Positions 16,761 to 24,974 of a stretch of 64,000 nucleotides of DNA are shown here, piece by piece. The position numbers and the translations under genes are program-made. Under the pieces are notes generated by a model that did not search any database, had not been told where the DNA came from, and saw only the letters and a program-made list of their open reading frames with translations. The stretch's first letter is position 1; every line of letters begins with the position of its first letter. This DNA comes from Nitrospira sp. (GTDB lineage: Bacteria > Nitrospirota > Nitrospiria > Nitrospirales > Nitrospiraceae), in contig JALHMZ010000008.1 in assembly GCA_022843785.1 (NCBI GenBank), positions 62,001-126,000 of the forward strand, given 5' to 3'.

Positions 16761-19700
16761 ATGACTGTATCCGATTCGCCCAAGGCTGTAGGTGACTGGC
16801 GAGGAACTGCCTTGTGGAAACTCCTGGGGGAAGATGCTTCGCCATTGGCAAGGGATGTACGCCATACACTCGAAAGATGTATGCCAGATATTCAAACAAT
16901 CCTGTCTAAGGGTGGGACAGCTGCTACGGACTTTACGTTGCACGATGATGGACACGCATTTAGAGTGGCTGAGCGCATGCATGAAATCATCGCACCGGAA
17001 ACACTTCAAGGCTTATCGATCTATGAGTTAGCCTTTCTGCTCCTCTCAGCCTACCTCCATGATATCGGCATGACGCCTCAATTGCGAAAGGTAACTTCCC
17101 ATTTTAATTTTCTTCTTTCTGGCGAAAGCGATTCGCTCTCTCCCGAGGATGTCCGCACTTTCCAACGCTGGCTCGATGATGATGGAAGACAAATTGCGCC
17201 CCCACTCACAAACACCAAACCGACCAGCAAAAATATCCGTACTTGCCAAGAACTTATCACCCATTACGCTCGCGCCCGCCACAATGATTGGGGCGCGGAA
17301 TGGATTAAACAGAACCTAGGTTCATTGAAGTTGGGGCAATACAAGGATTGGGTAGATGCCATCACTAAACTGTGCCAAAGCCATCATGTAGGCTACAACG
17401 AACTTGTGGCTCAGTCATTCGCCCCAGTCGTAGTGAATCCAGGTGGAACGGTAGTGCATCTACGTTTCCTTGCCTGTGTTCTGAGAATAGCGGACATTCT
17501 AGAATTCGACCCCGAGCGGACCCCTAGCGTGATATTTCGACATCGAGATGTAAGCCCAGACAGTGCAATCTATTGGCGGAAGGACCACGATGTAACCCTG
17601 GTTAAGGAAGGGAACAACCTGAGTCTTCATGCTCGACCATCCGATGCACCCACCGAGCAAGCCATTCACTTGATGGTTGAGGCGATAAATGCAGAGTTGC
17701 AGGTCTGCCAGGCTCTCGACGATCACACACACTTCGAAGTATGCCCAGGTCTAACACGAATCCTGCCTCACAAATGGAGCCTCTCTAGCACGGTCTCTGA
17801 AAACATCCGCCCCAAAGAGGGAACATACGAATTTATCAACGGAGCGTTCAGGCCGAACACAGAGAAGATGTTACAAATCCTGGCAGGGACTGCGCTTTAT
17901 GGTGATCCCCTAGTGGCTGTTCGTGAGTTACTGCAAAACGCCTTCGACGCAGTTCGTGAGAAAATAGCGTACCTCCGACTAGAGCAAGATGCCCCCGCTG
18001 ATCCCAAACTCGAGGAACGACTGGCGTCATTACATACAGTAAGGTTACGGCTCGAAGTTGATAACGGAAGTAGCTGGCTTGTCTGCACCGACAATGGGGT
18101 CGGAATGACCCGTTCCATAATTGAAAATCATGTTCTCGTTAGCGGAACCAGCTCTAGGCATGATGTTCTGGATTTAGAGCGAAGGTGTTTGGAGAAAGGG
18201 ATTCGATTGGGCCGAACAGGTCAGTTTGGTGTCGGAGTTCTGAGCTACTTCATGATCTGTGATCGACTCATAATAGAGACCAAGCGTAGTCAGGAACCAA
18301 AAGATAGCGAACCTACAGGTTGGCGCTTTACAACCTCTGGTGTAGGATCTTTTGGCGAGTTAAGGCGGCAGCATAACTTATCGCCAGGCACGATAATTCG
18401 GCTCCATCTTCGCGATGATATAGTAGGGCCCCAACCCAATAAGTGGTTCGATGCCGTCACCAGTTATGTAAAAAAGACACTTCGACGTATTCCTTGCAGA
18501 TTTGAGATGGGAAACGGCTTGACGGAGTGCCCAGGGATTACTTTCAGTCCTGGTTGGTGCAAAACGCAGAACGAGTTTGCCGAAGACTTACTCGGTGAGA
18601 TTAGATGGGAGCAGACTCGCCGTCGCAAACCGATGGCTGTTGATATTCTCTCTTCTAAGCGACAACAACAGATTGAAGCGCAAGACAATTATATTGAGCA
18701 GGTTAGGGAAGAAGTACGTCAGTGTCTCAAGTGGAGAGTTATTGAGAAAGTAATGCCAGATGAGGCTGGGGTTGTTAGGGTGCACATCCCCTACTTCGAC
18801 TTACTAGGCCATGAGGCTCTAGCCTTTTTGCGAGTTAACCAGAAGAAAGGTGCTCTTATCGTCAAGAGGATAAGGGATGGCTACATGTTCCTTCCCGAGG
18901 GCAGCGTTCAAGAATCCTGGAAGGGAATGGCTCTGGCTGCACACCCACTCAGGAATACTGGAGGTAGTTGGAAGCCTATAACCGCGCCCCGTGGCACATT
19001 TATAGAGGCAGACTGGGTTTCGTCAGCTGTGGGCGAAATTGCTGTAGATCGAAAGCAATTGCATGCAACTGATCAGAGCGCCAAATACAGCTCATGGCTC
19101 ATGAAGCAGGTGAAGCAGTGGAGAAAAGAAATTGCTCAAGGTATGAACGGGTCGGTTTTGGGGACATTGAACATGAAGCTGGCCGATCCAGCAATGGTCT
19201 CTACGAAACCCTTACGTTGGCTAGCGATTGAGGGCGCTAGATATACAGAAGAGCGCGTATGGAAGCCGCTTAAGTTCCCTCTTATTTCATGCAATAGTTT
19301 CAGCGATTCTGTTGGTCCTGCGAATATTACATGGATGGGAGCAAAGGTCAGTGTCAGTGGGAACATTCAGGAAATGTATGATGACCAAGTTTATGAAGGA
19401 CTGCCTTGGTTTTCCTGGGCTACTCCTCCAGACAAAGTAGTATTGGCAGAGCATGCCTTCCTACAAACTAAGGTTCATCAAGGGCAAAGGCGGATCCATA
19501 AGTTGAAACCTATAATTCAAATGGTGCCAATCTGGACTACGCCTCCAAAGTTCAATGCAAACCGTCGCCCTTTTACAGTTAAAAGTTGTTTTCCTGAGAA
19601 GTGGCGTACGCTTTGTTGTGCCAAGTTCCATGATCTTTCTGAATTCGCGCGTACTACGACTATATGGAATAGCGAACACTTCTTAACTGATAGTCTAGAT

Positions 19701-20123
19701 CCAGAAGGTGAGATTTGGTGTAGGAAAACTTTTGCTAAGTCATTAAACCCCTTGCCGGTGAAGCAAGAGATCTTGTCTTCTGTCAGCCACGCAGTAGGAT
19801 GGCTGATGATGTGCTTGAGGCGCGAATCACGAGTGCTGTGGGAAGGCCTAAAGGAGAAGGATCAGACATTCCTCCCAAACCTTTGGGAGGTAATTTTCTC
19901 GGGCAGCTATGAAACCTCTTCGAGGGAGAGGGTGATTTGTATGTGGGTCGAAGACGAAATTGGGGGTGAGAGTGGATTGTGTGTATTAACCCCGCGCGGT
20001 TGGTTGGACCTAGCTGGATTGGACAGAGAGGATAAAATTAAAAAGTATCTCCCCGATCCCGGCTCCGATTGGAAAGTGATCATCCATCATCCGCAACGAC
20101 ACGGCCGTAAAACGTCCGTATAG
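16761..20123 (+). CDS. Large HD-domain plus GHKL (Hsp90-like) ATPase protein
   Basis: The protein is 1120 residues. An N-terminal HD phosphohydrolase-like domain shows HDDGH (61-65), LHDIGM (99-104), SHHVGY (207-212) and RIADILEFD (242-250), the expected metal ligands. A GHKL ATPase domain follows: N-box ELLQNAFDA (389-397), G1 DNGVGM (444-449), G2 GRTGQFGVGVLSYF (484-497). The last 550 or so residues match nothing I recognise. There is no signal peptide or membrane span. The coding DNA is visibly richer in A and T, with rarer codon choices than its neighbours, and it lies between an intact IS and an IS fragment, which suggests horizontal transfer. HD plus Hsp90-type ATPases occur in scattered stress or defence loci; a defence function here is inference. 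The ATG lacks a strong ribosome-binding site, so the exact start is uncertain. Confidence 0.8.
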   Translation: MTVSDSPKAVGDWRGTALWKLLGEDASPLARDVRHTLERCMPDIQTILSKGGTAATDFTLHDDGHAFRVAERMHEIIAPETLQGLSIYELAFLLLSAYLHDIGMTPQLRKVTSHFNFLLSGESDSLSPEDVRTFQRWLDDDGRQIAPPLTNTKPTSKNIRTCQELITHYARARHNDWGAEWIKQNLGSLKLGQYKDWVDAITKLCQSHHVGYNELVAQSFAPVVVNPGGTVVHLRFLACVLRIADILEFDPERTPSVIFRHRDVSPDSAIYWRKDHDVTLVKEGNNLSLHARPSDAPTEQAIHLMVEAINAELQVCQALDDHTHFEVCPGLTRILPHKWSLSSTVSENIRPKEGTYEFINGAFRPNTEKMLQILAGTALYGDPLVAVRELLQNAFDAVREKIAYLRLEQDAPADPKLEERLASLHTVRLRLEVDNGSSWLVCTDNGVGMTRSIIENHVLVSGTSSRHDVLDLERRCLEKGIRLGRTGQFGVGVLSYFMICDRLIIETKRSQEPKDSEPTGWRFTTSGVGSFGELRRQHNLSPGTIIRLHLRDDIVGPQPNKWFDAVTSYVKKTLRRIPCRFEMGNGLTECPGITFSPGWCKTQNEFAEDLLGEIRWEQTRRRKPMAVDILSSKRQQQIEAQDNYIEQVREEVRQCLKWRVIEKVMPDEAGVVRVHIPYFDLLGHEALAFLRVNQKKGALIVKRIRDGYMFLPEGSVQESWKGMALAAHPLRNTGGSWKPITAPRGTFIEADWVSSAVGEIAVDRKQLHATDQSAKYSSWLMKQVKQWRKEIAQGMNGSVLGTLNMKLADPAMVSTKPLRWLAIEGARYTEERVWKPLKFPLISCNSFSDSVGPANITWMGAKVSVSGNIQEMYDDQVYEGLPWFSWATPPDKVVLAEHAFLQTKVHQGQRRIHKLKPIIQMVPIWTTPPKFNANRRPFTVKSCFPEKWRTLCCAKFHDLSEFARTTTIWNSEHFLTDSLDPEGEIWCRKTFAKSLNPLPVKQEILSSVSHAVGWLMMCLRRESRVLWEGLKEKDQTFLPNLWEVIFSGSYETSSRERVICMWVEDEIGGESGLCVLTPRGWLDLAGLDREDKIKKYLPDPGSDWKVIIHHPQRHGRKTSV

Positions 20124-20228
20124 CAGGCTTTTGCCAAGTTTAAAGGGATCTGACCTGACTATTGACCCATTGTTGGGTGGGCATGCCCTGGAAATCTGTG
20201 CAAGTTCATCATCCATGCGTGCCGCAGA

Positions 20229-20393
20229 TTGTAGTGCTCCCCTGAAATCAAGCCACCTGGTTGACTGTTCCGCACGGTATTGGACCGGGCTCCGGTAGCC
20301 GAGGGCGCTGTGGGGCCGTCCCTCGTTGTACCTGTGGAGCCAGTCCCGAATGACCCGTCGCGCCTCCTCAAACGTCTGGGAGCGGAAAACGGT
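20229..20393 (-). pseudogene. C-terminal fragment of an IS3-family transposase
   Basis: On the minus strand the frame reads FRSQTFEEARRVIRDWLHRY then NEGRPHSALGYRSPVQYRAEQ, the standard end of an IS3-family OrfB integrase domain. All catalytic residues upstream are missing. The 5' side is joined at about 20390 to the leader of the next gene. It differs from the intact IS at 14905 in this region (there FYNRQRLHQSLGYLSP), so it comes from a different element. Confidence 0.75.
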
Positions 20394-20480
20394 GTCTGGA
20401 ACTGTGCTGGTTATAGATGCTTGTCTCGCAATGCGGAAAAGGGGAGAATCCTGGCGTGTCACCCCTCGAGCTCAAAGACA
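20388..20480 (+). repeat. Leader repeat, copy 1 (uninterrupted)
   Basis: This 93-bp stretch is duplicated upstream of the antitoxin gene at 21552. Bases 20388-20414 match 21279-21305 with 5 differences, and 20415-20480 match 21511-21576 with 12 differences and no gaps. It carries the GGGGAG ribosome-binding site, the start codon and the first eight or so codons. Confidence 0.8.
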
Positions 20481-21220
20481 GAGATGTGAAACTCATTCAG
20501 TGTGCTCAATGCGGGGCGCAAAATCGAGTGTCGGGCCATTCGATTACTCACACCTCTGTCTGCGGCAAATGCCGTATGCCGTTACCTGAGCCGTCCCATA
20601 TTCGTTCAGCAAAATTCGCCGCACGGTACAGCGTCTGGATTATCCTCGGATTCCTCATCGGCGCTGCAGTATTGATCAATGAATATCGATTGTCGCCTGG
20701 GACGACATCCAACGATGTGCAAACCAACAATGAAGGCCAGTCTCCGACGCCGCCCGCCCCGAGAGATTATCCGGCTATGCCGGTCACACAGGGTATCCAT
20801 CAGCTCTATACGAGTGCTGAACAGATTGCTCCCTTCCGTATTGTGACGCCATCCGGTGCGGACAGTTTCTACGTCAAACTGACCGATGCCAGTACCGGTG
20901 TGCTCGTCATGACATTTTTCGTACAGGGGGGCCAGAGCTTTGAGGCTGTCGTGCCAGCGGGACGCTATCGCGTCAAGTATGCGACAGGCGCAACCTGGTA
21001 TGGCGTAGATTTCGTATTCGGTCCCGATACGCGCTACAGCGAGGCAGCAAAGATCTTTGAGTTCTCTGCGAAAAAGAATCCCATCGCCGGCAATACGATT
21101 GAACTGACTTCCCACGGCGAAAGCAATCTCGACACAAAGACCATATCGGCCCACCAGTTCAACTGCAATATCCTGCGCAATCCAACGTCGCCTATCGCTG
21201 CGCCTTCGACCTGCTCCTGA
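20456..21220 (+). CDS. Zinc-ribbon membrane protein with antitoxin-derived start
   Basis: The 254-residue protein begins (M)SPLELKD, the same start as the antitoxin at 21552, then switches to a zinc ribbon IQCAQCGAQN ... VCGKCRMPLP (two CxxC pairs). A single membrane helix follows (YSVWIILGFLIGAAVLI, about residues 58-75), a Pro-rich linker, and a beta-rich C-terminal domain with 'VVPAGRYRVKYATGATWYGV'. The family is not recognised. The GTG start matches the ATG of the duplicated leader, with GGGGAG 10 bp upstream; an ATG-less longer frame is less likely. Orientation suggests the zinc ribbon is cytoplasmic and the C-terminal domain outside. Confidence 0.6.
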   Translation: MSPLELKDRDVKLIQCAQCGAQNRVSGHSITHTSVCGKCRMPLPEPSHIRSAKFAARYSVWIILGFLIGAAVLINEYRLSPGTTSNDVQTNNEGQSPTPPAPRDYPAMPVTQGIHQLYTSAEQIAPFRIVTPSGADSFYVKLTDASTGVLVMTFFVQGGQSFEAVVPAGRYRVKYATGATWYGVDFVFGPDTRYSEAAKIFEFSAKKNPIAGNTIELTSHGESNLDTKTISAHQFNCNILRNPTSPIAAPSTCS

Positions 21221-21276
21221 ATGAGAATTTTGAACTCGATGAATAGGGCCGGGGACCATGTCCTGAACGAGAGTGA

Positions 21277-21299
21277 AGAACGGTGTTTGGAACCGTTCT
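21277..21299 (+). terminator. Hairpin in leader copy 2
   Basis: AGAACGGT and ACCGTTCT form a perfect 8-bp stem with a 7-base loop about 55 bp after the zinc-ribbon gene. There is no T-run, so termination is doubtful. Because the sequence is part of the duplicated leader, it may instead be an operator or leader structure. Confidence 0.35.
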
Positions 21300-21305
21300 G
21301 GCTCT

Positions 21306-21510
21306 AGGAGGATGCTGAAAAAGTCCGCCAGCTTTGTTCTCGCGTCGCTCAGAGGCTCAACGTACGGCACAGAGTACGATTCGCCTCTTCGCTCGCTGCG
21401 GCCTCGCTGGACGGCCATTTTGAGCATCCTGCATGGCCGTTTGGTGTCGTCTCAACAGTCGAGATTTGCGATGGCTTGAGGAGTCCAAGTGAGTTTTTCC
21501 GCAGTCTGCT
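21306..21510. mobile_element. 205-bp MITE-like insertion with foldback core
   Basis: Comparison with leader copy 1 shows these 205 bp as an insertion between CTGGCTCT and AGATGCTTG. Its left 125 bp form a foldback: AGGATGCTGAAAAAGTCC (21306) pairs with GGCCATTTTGAGCATCCT (21413-21430), around a central CGTACGGCACAGAGTACG. The outer ends AGGATGCTG and the complement of the right end (AGCAGACTGC) are loosely inverted. It has no ORF. The remaining segment (21431-21510) carries nothing recognisable. Confidence 0.65.
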
Positions 21511-21576
21511 AGATGCTTGCCTCGTCATGCGAAAAAGGGGAGAATACCGGCATGTCGCCCCTTGCTCTTAAAGACA
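21511..21576 (+). repeat. Leader repeat, copy 2 (right half after insertion)
   Basis: This is the right part of the duplicated leader; it includes GGGGAG and the antitoxin start codon. The left part is 21279-21305, now separated by the 205-bp insertion. Identity with copy 1 over 66 bases is 54 matches. Confidence 0.8.
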
Positions 21577-21773
21577 TCCTCAAGTTGAGCGTATTAGAAC
21601 GAGTTCAGCTTGCCGAAGAGATCTGGGACAGTATTGCTGCCGACCCGGAGTCCCTTCCCGTTACGGACGCCCAGAAACGAGAGCTGGACCTTCGCCGCGA
21701 TGCTCATTCCGACGATCCTGCTTCGACACGCTCCTGGGAAGAAATCCGTGCCGATCTGGACCGAAACGGATGA
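21552..21773 (+). CDS. Addiction-module antitoxin (TIGR02574-type)
   Basis: The 73-residue protein fits the putative addiction-module component family. It opens with SPLALKDILKLSVLERVQLA followed by EEIWDSIAADPESLPVT, and has the charged tail TRSWEEIRADLDRNG that ends right after the toxin-binding helix. The ATG is preceded by GGGGAG at 10 bp. It overlaps the toxin gene by 4 bp (ATGA), so the two are translationally coupled. Antitoxin action is inferred from family and context. Confidence 0.85.
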   Translation: MSPLALKDILKLSVLERVQLAEEIWDSIAADPESLPVTDAQKRELDLRRDAHSDDPASTRSWEEIRADLDRNG

Positions 21774-22069
21774 GTATCCGGATTCGCTTCCGGCGTGAAG
21801 CTGAGGCGGAAGTGATCGACGCGCTCTCTTGGTATCGTGAACGCGGCGTTGACCTCGCCGGAGAGTTTAGGAGGTCCCTCGATGCTTGCCTTGCGAGTAT
21901 CCAACACCTGCCCGAAAGCCACCCTGTCGTCCATCGAGATATCAGACGGGCACTCATGAAGCGGTTTCCGTATGGCCTGTTCTATGTCAGAGAAGGGGAC
22001 CTGATTACCGTGCTTGCGTGTTTTCATGCCAAACGTGATCCGGCAATCTGGAAAGAACGGGCGCGATGA
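21770..22069 (+). CDS. RelE/ParE-family toxin
   Basis: The 99-residue protein begins IRIRFRREAEAEVIDALSWY then RERGVDLAGEFRRSLD, the N-terminal strand and helical pair of ParE-like toxins. It continues with RRALMKRFPYGLFYVREGDL and VLACFHAKRDPAIW, the core sheet with the conserved Arg and Tyr positions. It is the usual partner of TIGR02574 antitoxins and overlaps it by 4 bp. The gene is complete. The target (gyrase or mRNA) cannot be told. Confidence 0.87.
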   Translation: MSIRIRFRREAEAEVIDALSWYRERGVDLAGEFRRSLDACLASIQHLPESHPVVHRDIRRALMKRFPYGLFYVREGDLITVLACFHAKRDPAIWKERAR

Positions 22070-22081
22070 GGAAGGCCGACT

Positions 22082-22669
22082 GTGTATGGCGTTGTTGTTT
22101 TTTTGGAGAAGTCGTTTGATACAGTGAATCCGGGCGCGATTCAAGTGTCTGTCTCTGCTCACCATTCGACGCAGAAACCCTCTGCTGAAACTCCGTTGCG
22201 TGACGATGCGCGCGAGCGCTTGCTCGTGATTGCGGATCTGCTGGCCAAGGCATTGGATACGACCGTTAAGATTCCCGGTACGTCCATATCCATAGGACTC
22301 GATCCCTTGCTCGGTCTCATTCCGGGCATCGGTGATGCGCTGGTCAATCTCATCGGCACGATCATCCTTGGTTTGGCGGCTCGTGTGCGGGTTCCGCGGA
22401 TCGTCTTGGCTCGGATGAGTCTGAATCTTCTGATCAACGGTGTCGTGGGGGCGATCCCGATCGCCGGCGATCTGTTCTCGGTCTGGTTTCAGAGCAATAC
22501 GAGGAATGCCACCTTGCTACGAGCAGCCGCGATGAAGCCGGATCGGGAGACTCGACCGGATTGGCTCTATGTCGGTGGAATCGTCGGAGGCACGGTGGCG
22601 CTCATGCTCCTTGCGATTGCCGTCATCGTGTGGGCCGTGGCCACGCTCTGGTCCGTGATTGCGCTTTGA
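22082..22669 (+). CDS. DUF4112 membrane protein
   Basis: The 195-residue protein carries the DUF4112 signature 'IPGTSISIGLDPLLGLIPGI' and GDALVNLIGTIILGLAARVR, then AIPIAGDLFSVWFQSN, and a C-terminal membrane helix (VGGIVGGTVALMLLAIAVIV). The function of the family is unknown; two amphipathic or membrane segments plus the last helix suggest an inner-membrane protein. The first GTG is used because AGGAAGG lies 6 bp upstream. A later GTG at 22145 would follow a weak internal promoter (TTGTTT, 17 bp, GATACA). It marks the return to core chromosome. Confidence 0.78.
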   Translation: MYGVVVFLEKSFDTVNPGAIQVSVSAHHSTQKPSAETPLRDDARERLLVIADLLAKALDTTVKIPGTSISIGLDPLLGLIPGIGDALVNLIGTIILGLAARVRVPRIVLARMSLNLLINGVVGAIPIAGDLFSVWFQSNTRNATLLRAAAMKPDRETRPDWLYVGGIVGGTVALMLLAIAVIVWAVATLWSVIAL

Positions 22670-22751
22670 AAGGGCGGAGGGGACTGTGTTATACAGCCCA
22701 GTCTGCTGAAGGTCGTCGGTTAGTCCATCGCCAGTCCTCCTGTTTCACGCT

Positions 22752-24779
22752 ATGGACCGAGAAGTCAAAACCTATGTGCTGAAACGGCCTGTCGAAGAGG
22801 CGGTCCCGCGCAAGCTGTCCATCGACTATGCGGCGGTGCTGAATCAGCAACAGCTGGCAGCGGTCTCGGCGGGCGACGGTCCGTCGCTGGTGATTGCGGG
22901 CGCCGGCAGCGGCAAGACGCGCACGCTCGTCTACCGTGTCGCCTATCTGATCGATTCCGGGATCGATCCCTCGAATATTCTGCTGCTCACCTTTACGCGC
23001 AAGTCGGCTCAGGAGATGTTGGCGCGCGCGGGCGATCTGATCGGCGCCCGGAGTCAGCGTGTGTGCGGCGGCACGTTCCATTCAGTGGCGAATCTCTTGC
23101 TGCGGCGCTATGGCCGGTCCATCGGAGTCGAGCCCGGGTTTACGATCTTGGATCGCGGCGATGCGGAAGACTTGATCGCGCTCGTTCGCTCCCAACTCGG
23201 CCTCAACGAAAAAGACAAGCGCTTTCCCCGCAAGGGGACGATCATGGAAATGATCAGCAAGAGCGAGAATACGCTCCGCAGCCTCGACGAGATTCTGCTT
23301 GAAGAGTTCAGTCATTTCGCCGATCACGCGGAGGATTTGGGCCGCCTGCACAAGGCCTATCAGTCGGCGAAGCGGCAGAAGCAGTTGCTCGATTACGACG
23401 ACCTGCTGGTCATGCTTCGGCAGCTGCTCTTGATGGATGAGGCGGCCCGCATGGCCATTTCCAGCCAGTATCGCTACATCCTTGTGGATGAGTATCAGGA
23501 TACGAATCGGCTGCAGGCCGAAGTGATCCGCCGATTGGCGACGACGCACAACAATGTGACGGTGGTCGGCGACGACTCCCAGTCTATCTATGCGTTCCGT
23601 GGTGCGACGTTCAAAAACATCATGGAGTTTCCGGTCCTCTTTCCCGGCACGACGATCTACAAGCTGGAAGAGAATTACCGCAGTACGCAGCCGATCCTGG
23701 ATCTGGCGAACTGCGTCATCGATGAGGCGGCGGAGAAATATACGAAGCGCCTCTTCACGAGGAAGATTGACGGGCCGTTGCCGGCCCTCGTGGAAGCCGC
23801 GGGAGAAAGCGCGCAATCGCGGTTTATTGCGCAGAAGATTCTCGAACTGCGCGAAGAGGGTGTGCCGTTGAGTGAGGTCGCCGTGCTGTTTCGGTCGAGC
23901 TTCCATTCGTTCGATCTTGAAATCGAACTTTCGCGCAAGGGGTTGCCCTTCATTAAGCGCGGCGGGGTGAAGTTTATCGAAACGGCCCATGTCAAGGATC
24001 TGCTTGCGCATGTGCGGGTGGTCGCCAATCCGTTGGATACGGTCAGCTGGCATCGCGTGCTCATGTTGGTCGAGGGAGTCGGGCCGAAAAAAGCCCAGGA
24101 TCTGCTGGCCGCAATCATGAAGGCCGAACGGCCGTCCGATGTGTTGCGTGGAGTCAGTGGCCGATCGGGGCAGGGACTCAAGAACTTGGCGAATACCCTG
24201 GAGAGTCTGGCGGGGTCGGACGATCGGCAGCCGGCGGAGCATGTCAATCACATCTACGAATACTATCTTCCGATTCTCAAGGAGCAGTTCGACGACTATC
24301 CTAAACGGACCAGAGATTTGGATCATCTTCATACGATTGCCGAGGGCTATCACGGCATTGACGAATTTCTTGCCGACCTGGCGTTGGAGCCGCCGGACGG
24401 CAGCGCGGTAGGTGTCGAGGCGCCTGACCGGGACGATGAGCGGATGGTGCTGTCCACGATCCATTCGGCCAAAGGGCTGGAGTGGCAATGTGTCTTCGTG
24501 ATTTGGGTGGTGGACGGCCGGTTTCCTTCTGCCTATTCCTTTCTCACAGATGACGAGCTGGAAGAAGAGCGGCGGCTCTTCTATGTGGCTGTGACTCGGG
24601 CCAAACGGCACTTGTTCATGACCTATCCCATCAATGTCTACGACAAGGCGAGCGGCATGCTCCTCTCAAAGCCTTCCCGATTTCTCGATCATGTTTCCTC
24701 AGATCTTCTCGATACGATCGCGCTGGTTGAAGAAGGCGGCAGAGAAGATTGGGGAACTCCCCGGTATCGAGATTACTAA
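22752..24779 (+). CDS. UvrD/Rep-type ATP-dependent DNA helicase
   Basis: The 675-residue superfamily 1A helicase unwinds DNA 3' to 5' in repair or replication restart. All motifs are present: Q-motif LNQQQLAAV, Walker A GAGSGKT (50-56), motif II VDEYQD (about 245), motif III VVGDDSQSIYAFRGA, motif V STIHSAKGLEWQCVFV and motif VI RRLFYVAVTRAKRHLFM. It is slightly shorter than classical UvrD/PcrA (about 720) because the C-terminal tail is short. Family assignment is firm, but choosing between uvrD, rep and pcrA is not possible. It appears monocistronic. Confidence 0.9.
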   Translation: MDREVKTYVLKRPVEEAVPRKLSIDYAAVLNQQQLAAVSAGDGPSLVIAGAGSGKTRTLVYRVAYLIDSGIDPSNILLLTFTRKSAQEMLARAGDLIGARSQRVCGGTFHSVANLLLRRYGRSIGVEPGFTILDRGDAEDLIALVRSQLGLNEKDKRFPRKGTIMEMISKSENTLRSLDEILLEEFSHFADHAEDLGRLHKAYQSAKRQKQLLDYDDLLVMLRQLLLMDEAARMAISSQYRYILVDEYQDTNRLQAEVIRRLATTHNNVTVVGDDSQSIYAFRGATFKNIMEFPVLFPGTTIYKLEENYRSTQPILDLANCVIDEAAEKYTKRLFTRKIDGPLPALVEAAGESAQSRFIAQKILELREEGVPLSEVAVLFRSSFHSFDLEIELSRKGLPFIKRGGVKFIETAHVKDLLAHVRVVANPLDTVSWHRVLMLVEGVGPKKAQDLLAAIMKAERPSDVLRGVSGRSGQGLKNLANTLESLAGSDDRQPAEHVNHIYEYYLPILKEQFDDYPKRTRDLDHLHTIAEGYHGIDEFLADLALEPPDGSAVGVEAPDRDDERMVLSTIHSAKGLEWQCVFVIWVVDGRFPSAYSFLTDDELEEERRLFYVAVTRAKRHLFMTYPINVYDKASGMLLSKPSRFLDHVSSDLLDTIALVEEGGREDWGTPRYRDY

Positions 24780-24974
24780 CTCGCATGATTCACGGGCGCG
24801 GTTGCTGCAATCGTTCGTCTCTGTGCGCTGAGACAGAGCCGATCTGCTATTCCGGGAACGAAGTTGTGAGTTTCTTGTTTTGGGTTTCACGTTTCGTGTT
24901 GCGAGGAAAGATGTGCCGGAAACTTGAACCCTGGAACTCGAAATCCGAAACGGTTCTGCCGGTACTGTGATGCG

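Noticed and set aside
20010..20462. 150-codon minus-strand frame taken as one gene
   Set aside because: Only the middle 55 codons resemble a transposase end; the N-terminal part is the complement of the duplicated leader and the C-terminal part is antisense to the HD-GHKL gene.
22094..22127. Promoter inside the 5' end of the DUF4112 gene
   Set aside because: Boxes TTGTTT and GATACA match the consensus at only about half of the positions, and the upstream GTG with AGGAAGG makes this stretch likely coding.
23082..24611. 509-codon open frame antisense to the UvrD-type helicase
   Set aside because: The sense strand has every helicase motif in order; the antisense product has no recognisable motif and a composition typical of a reverse-complement reading.
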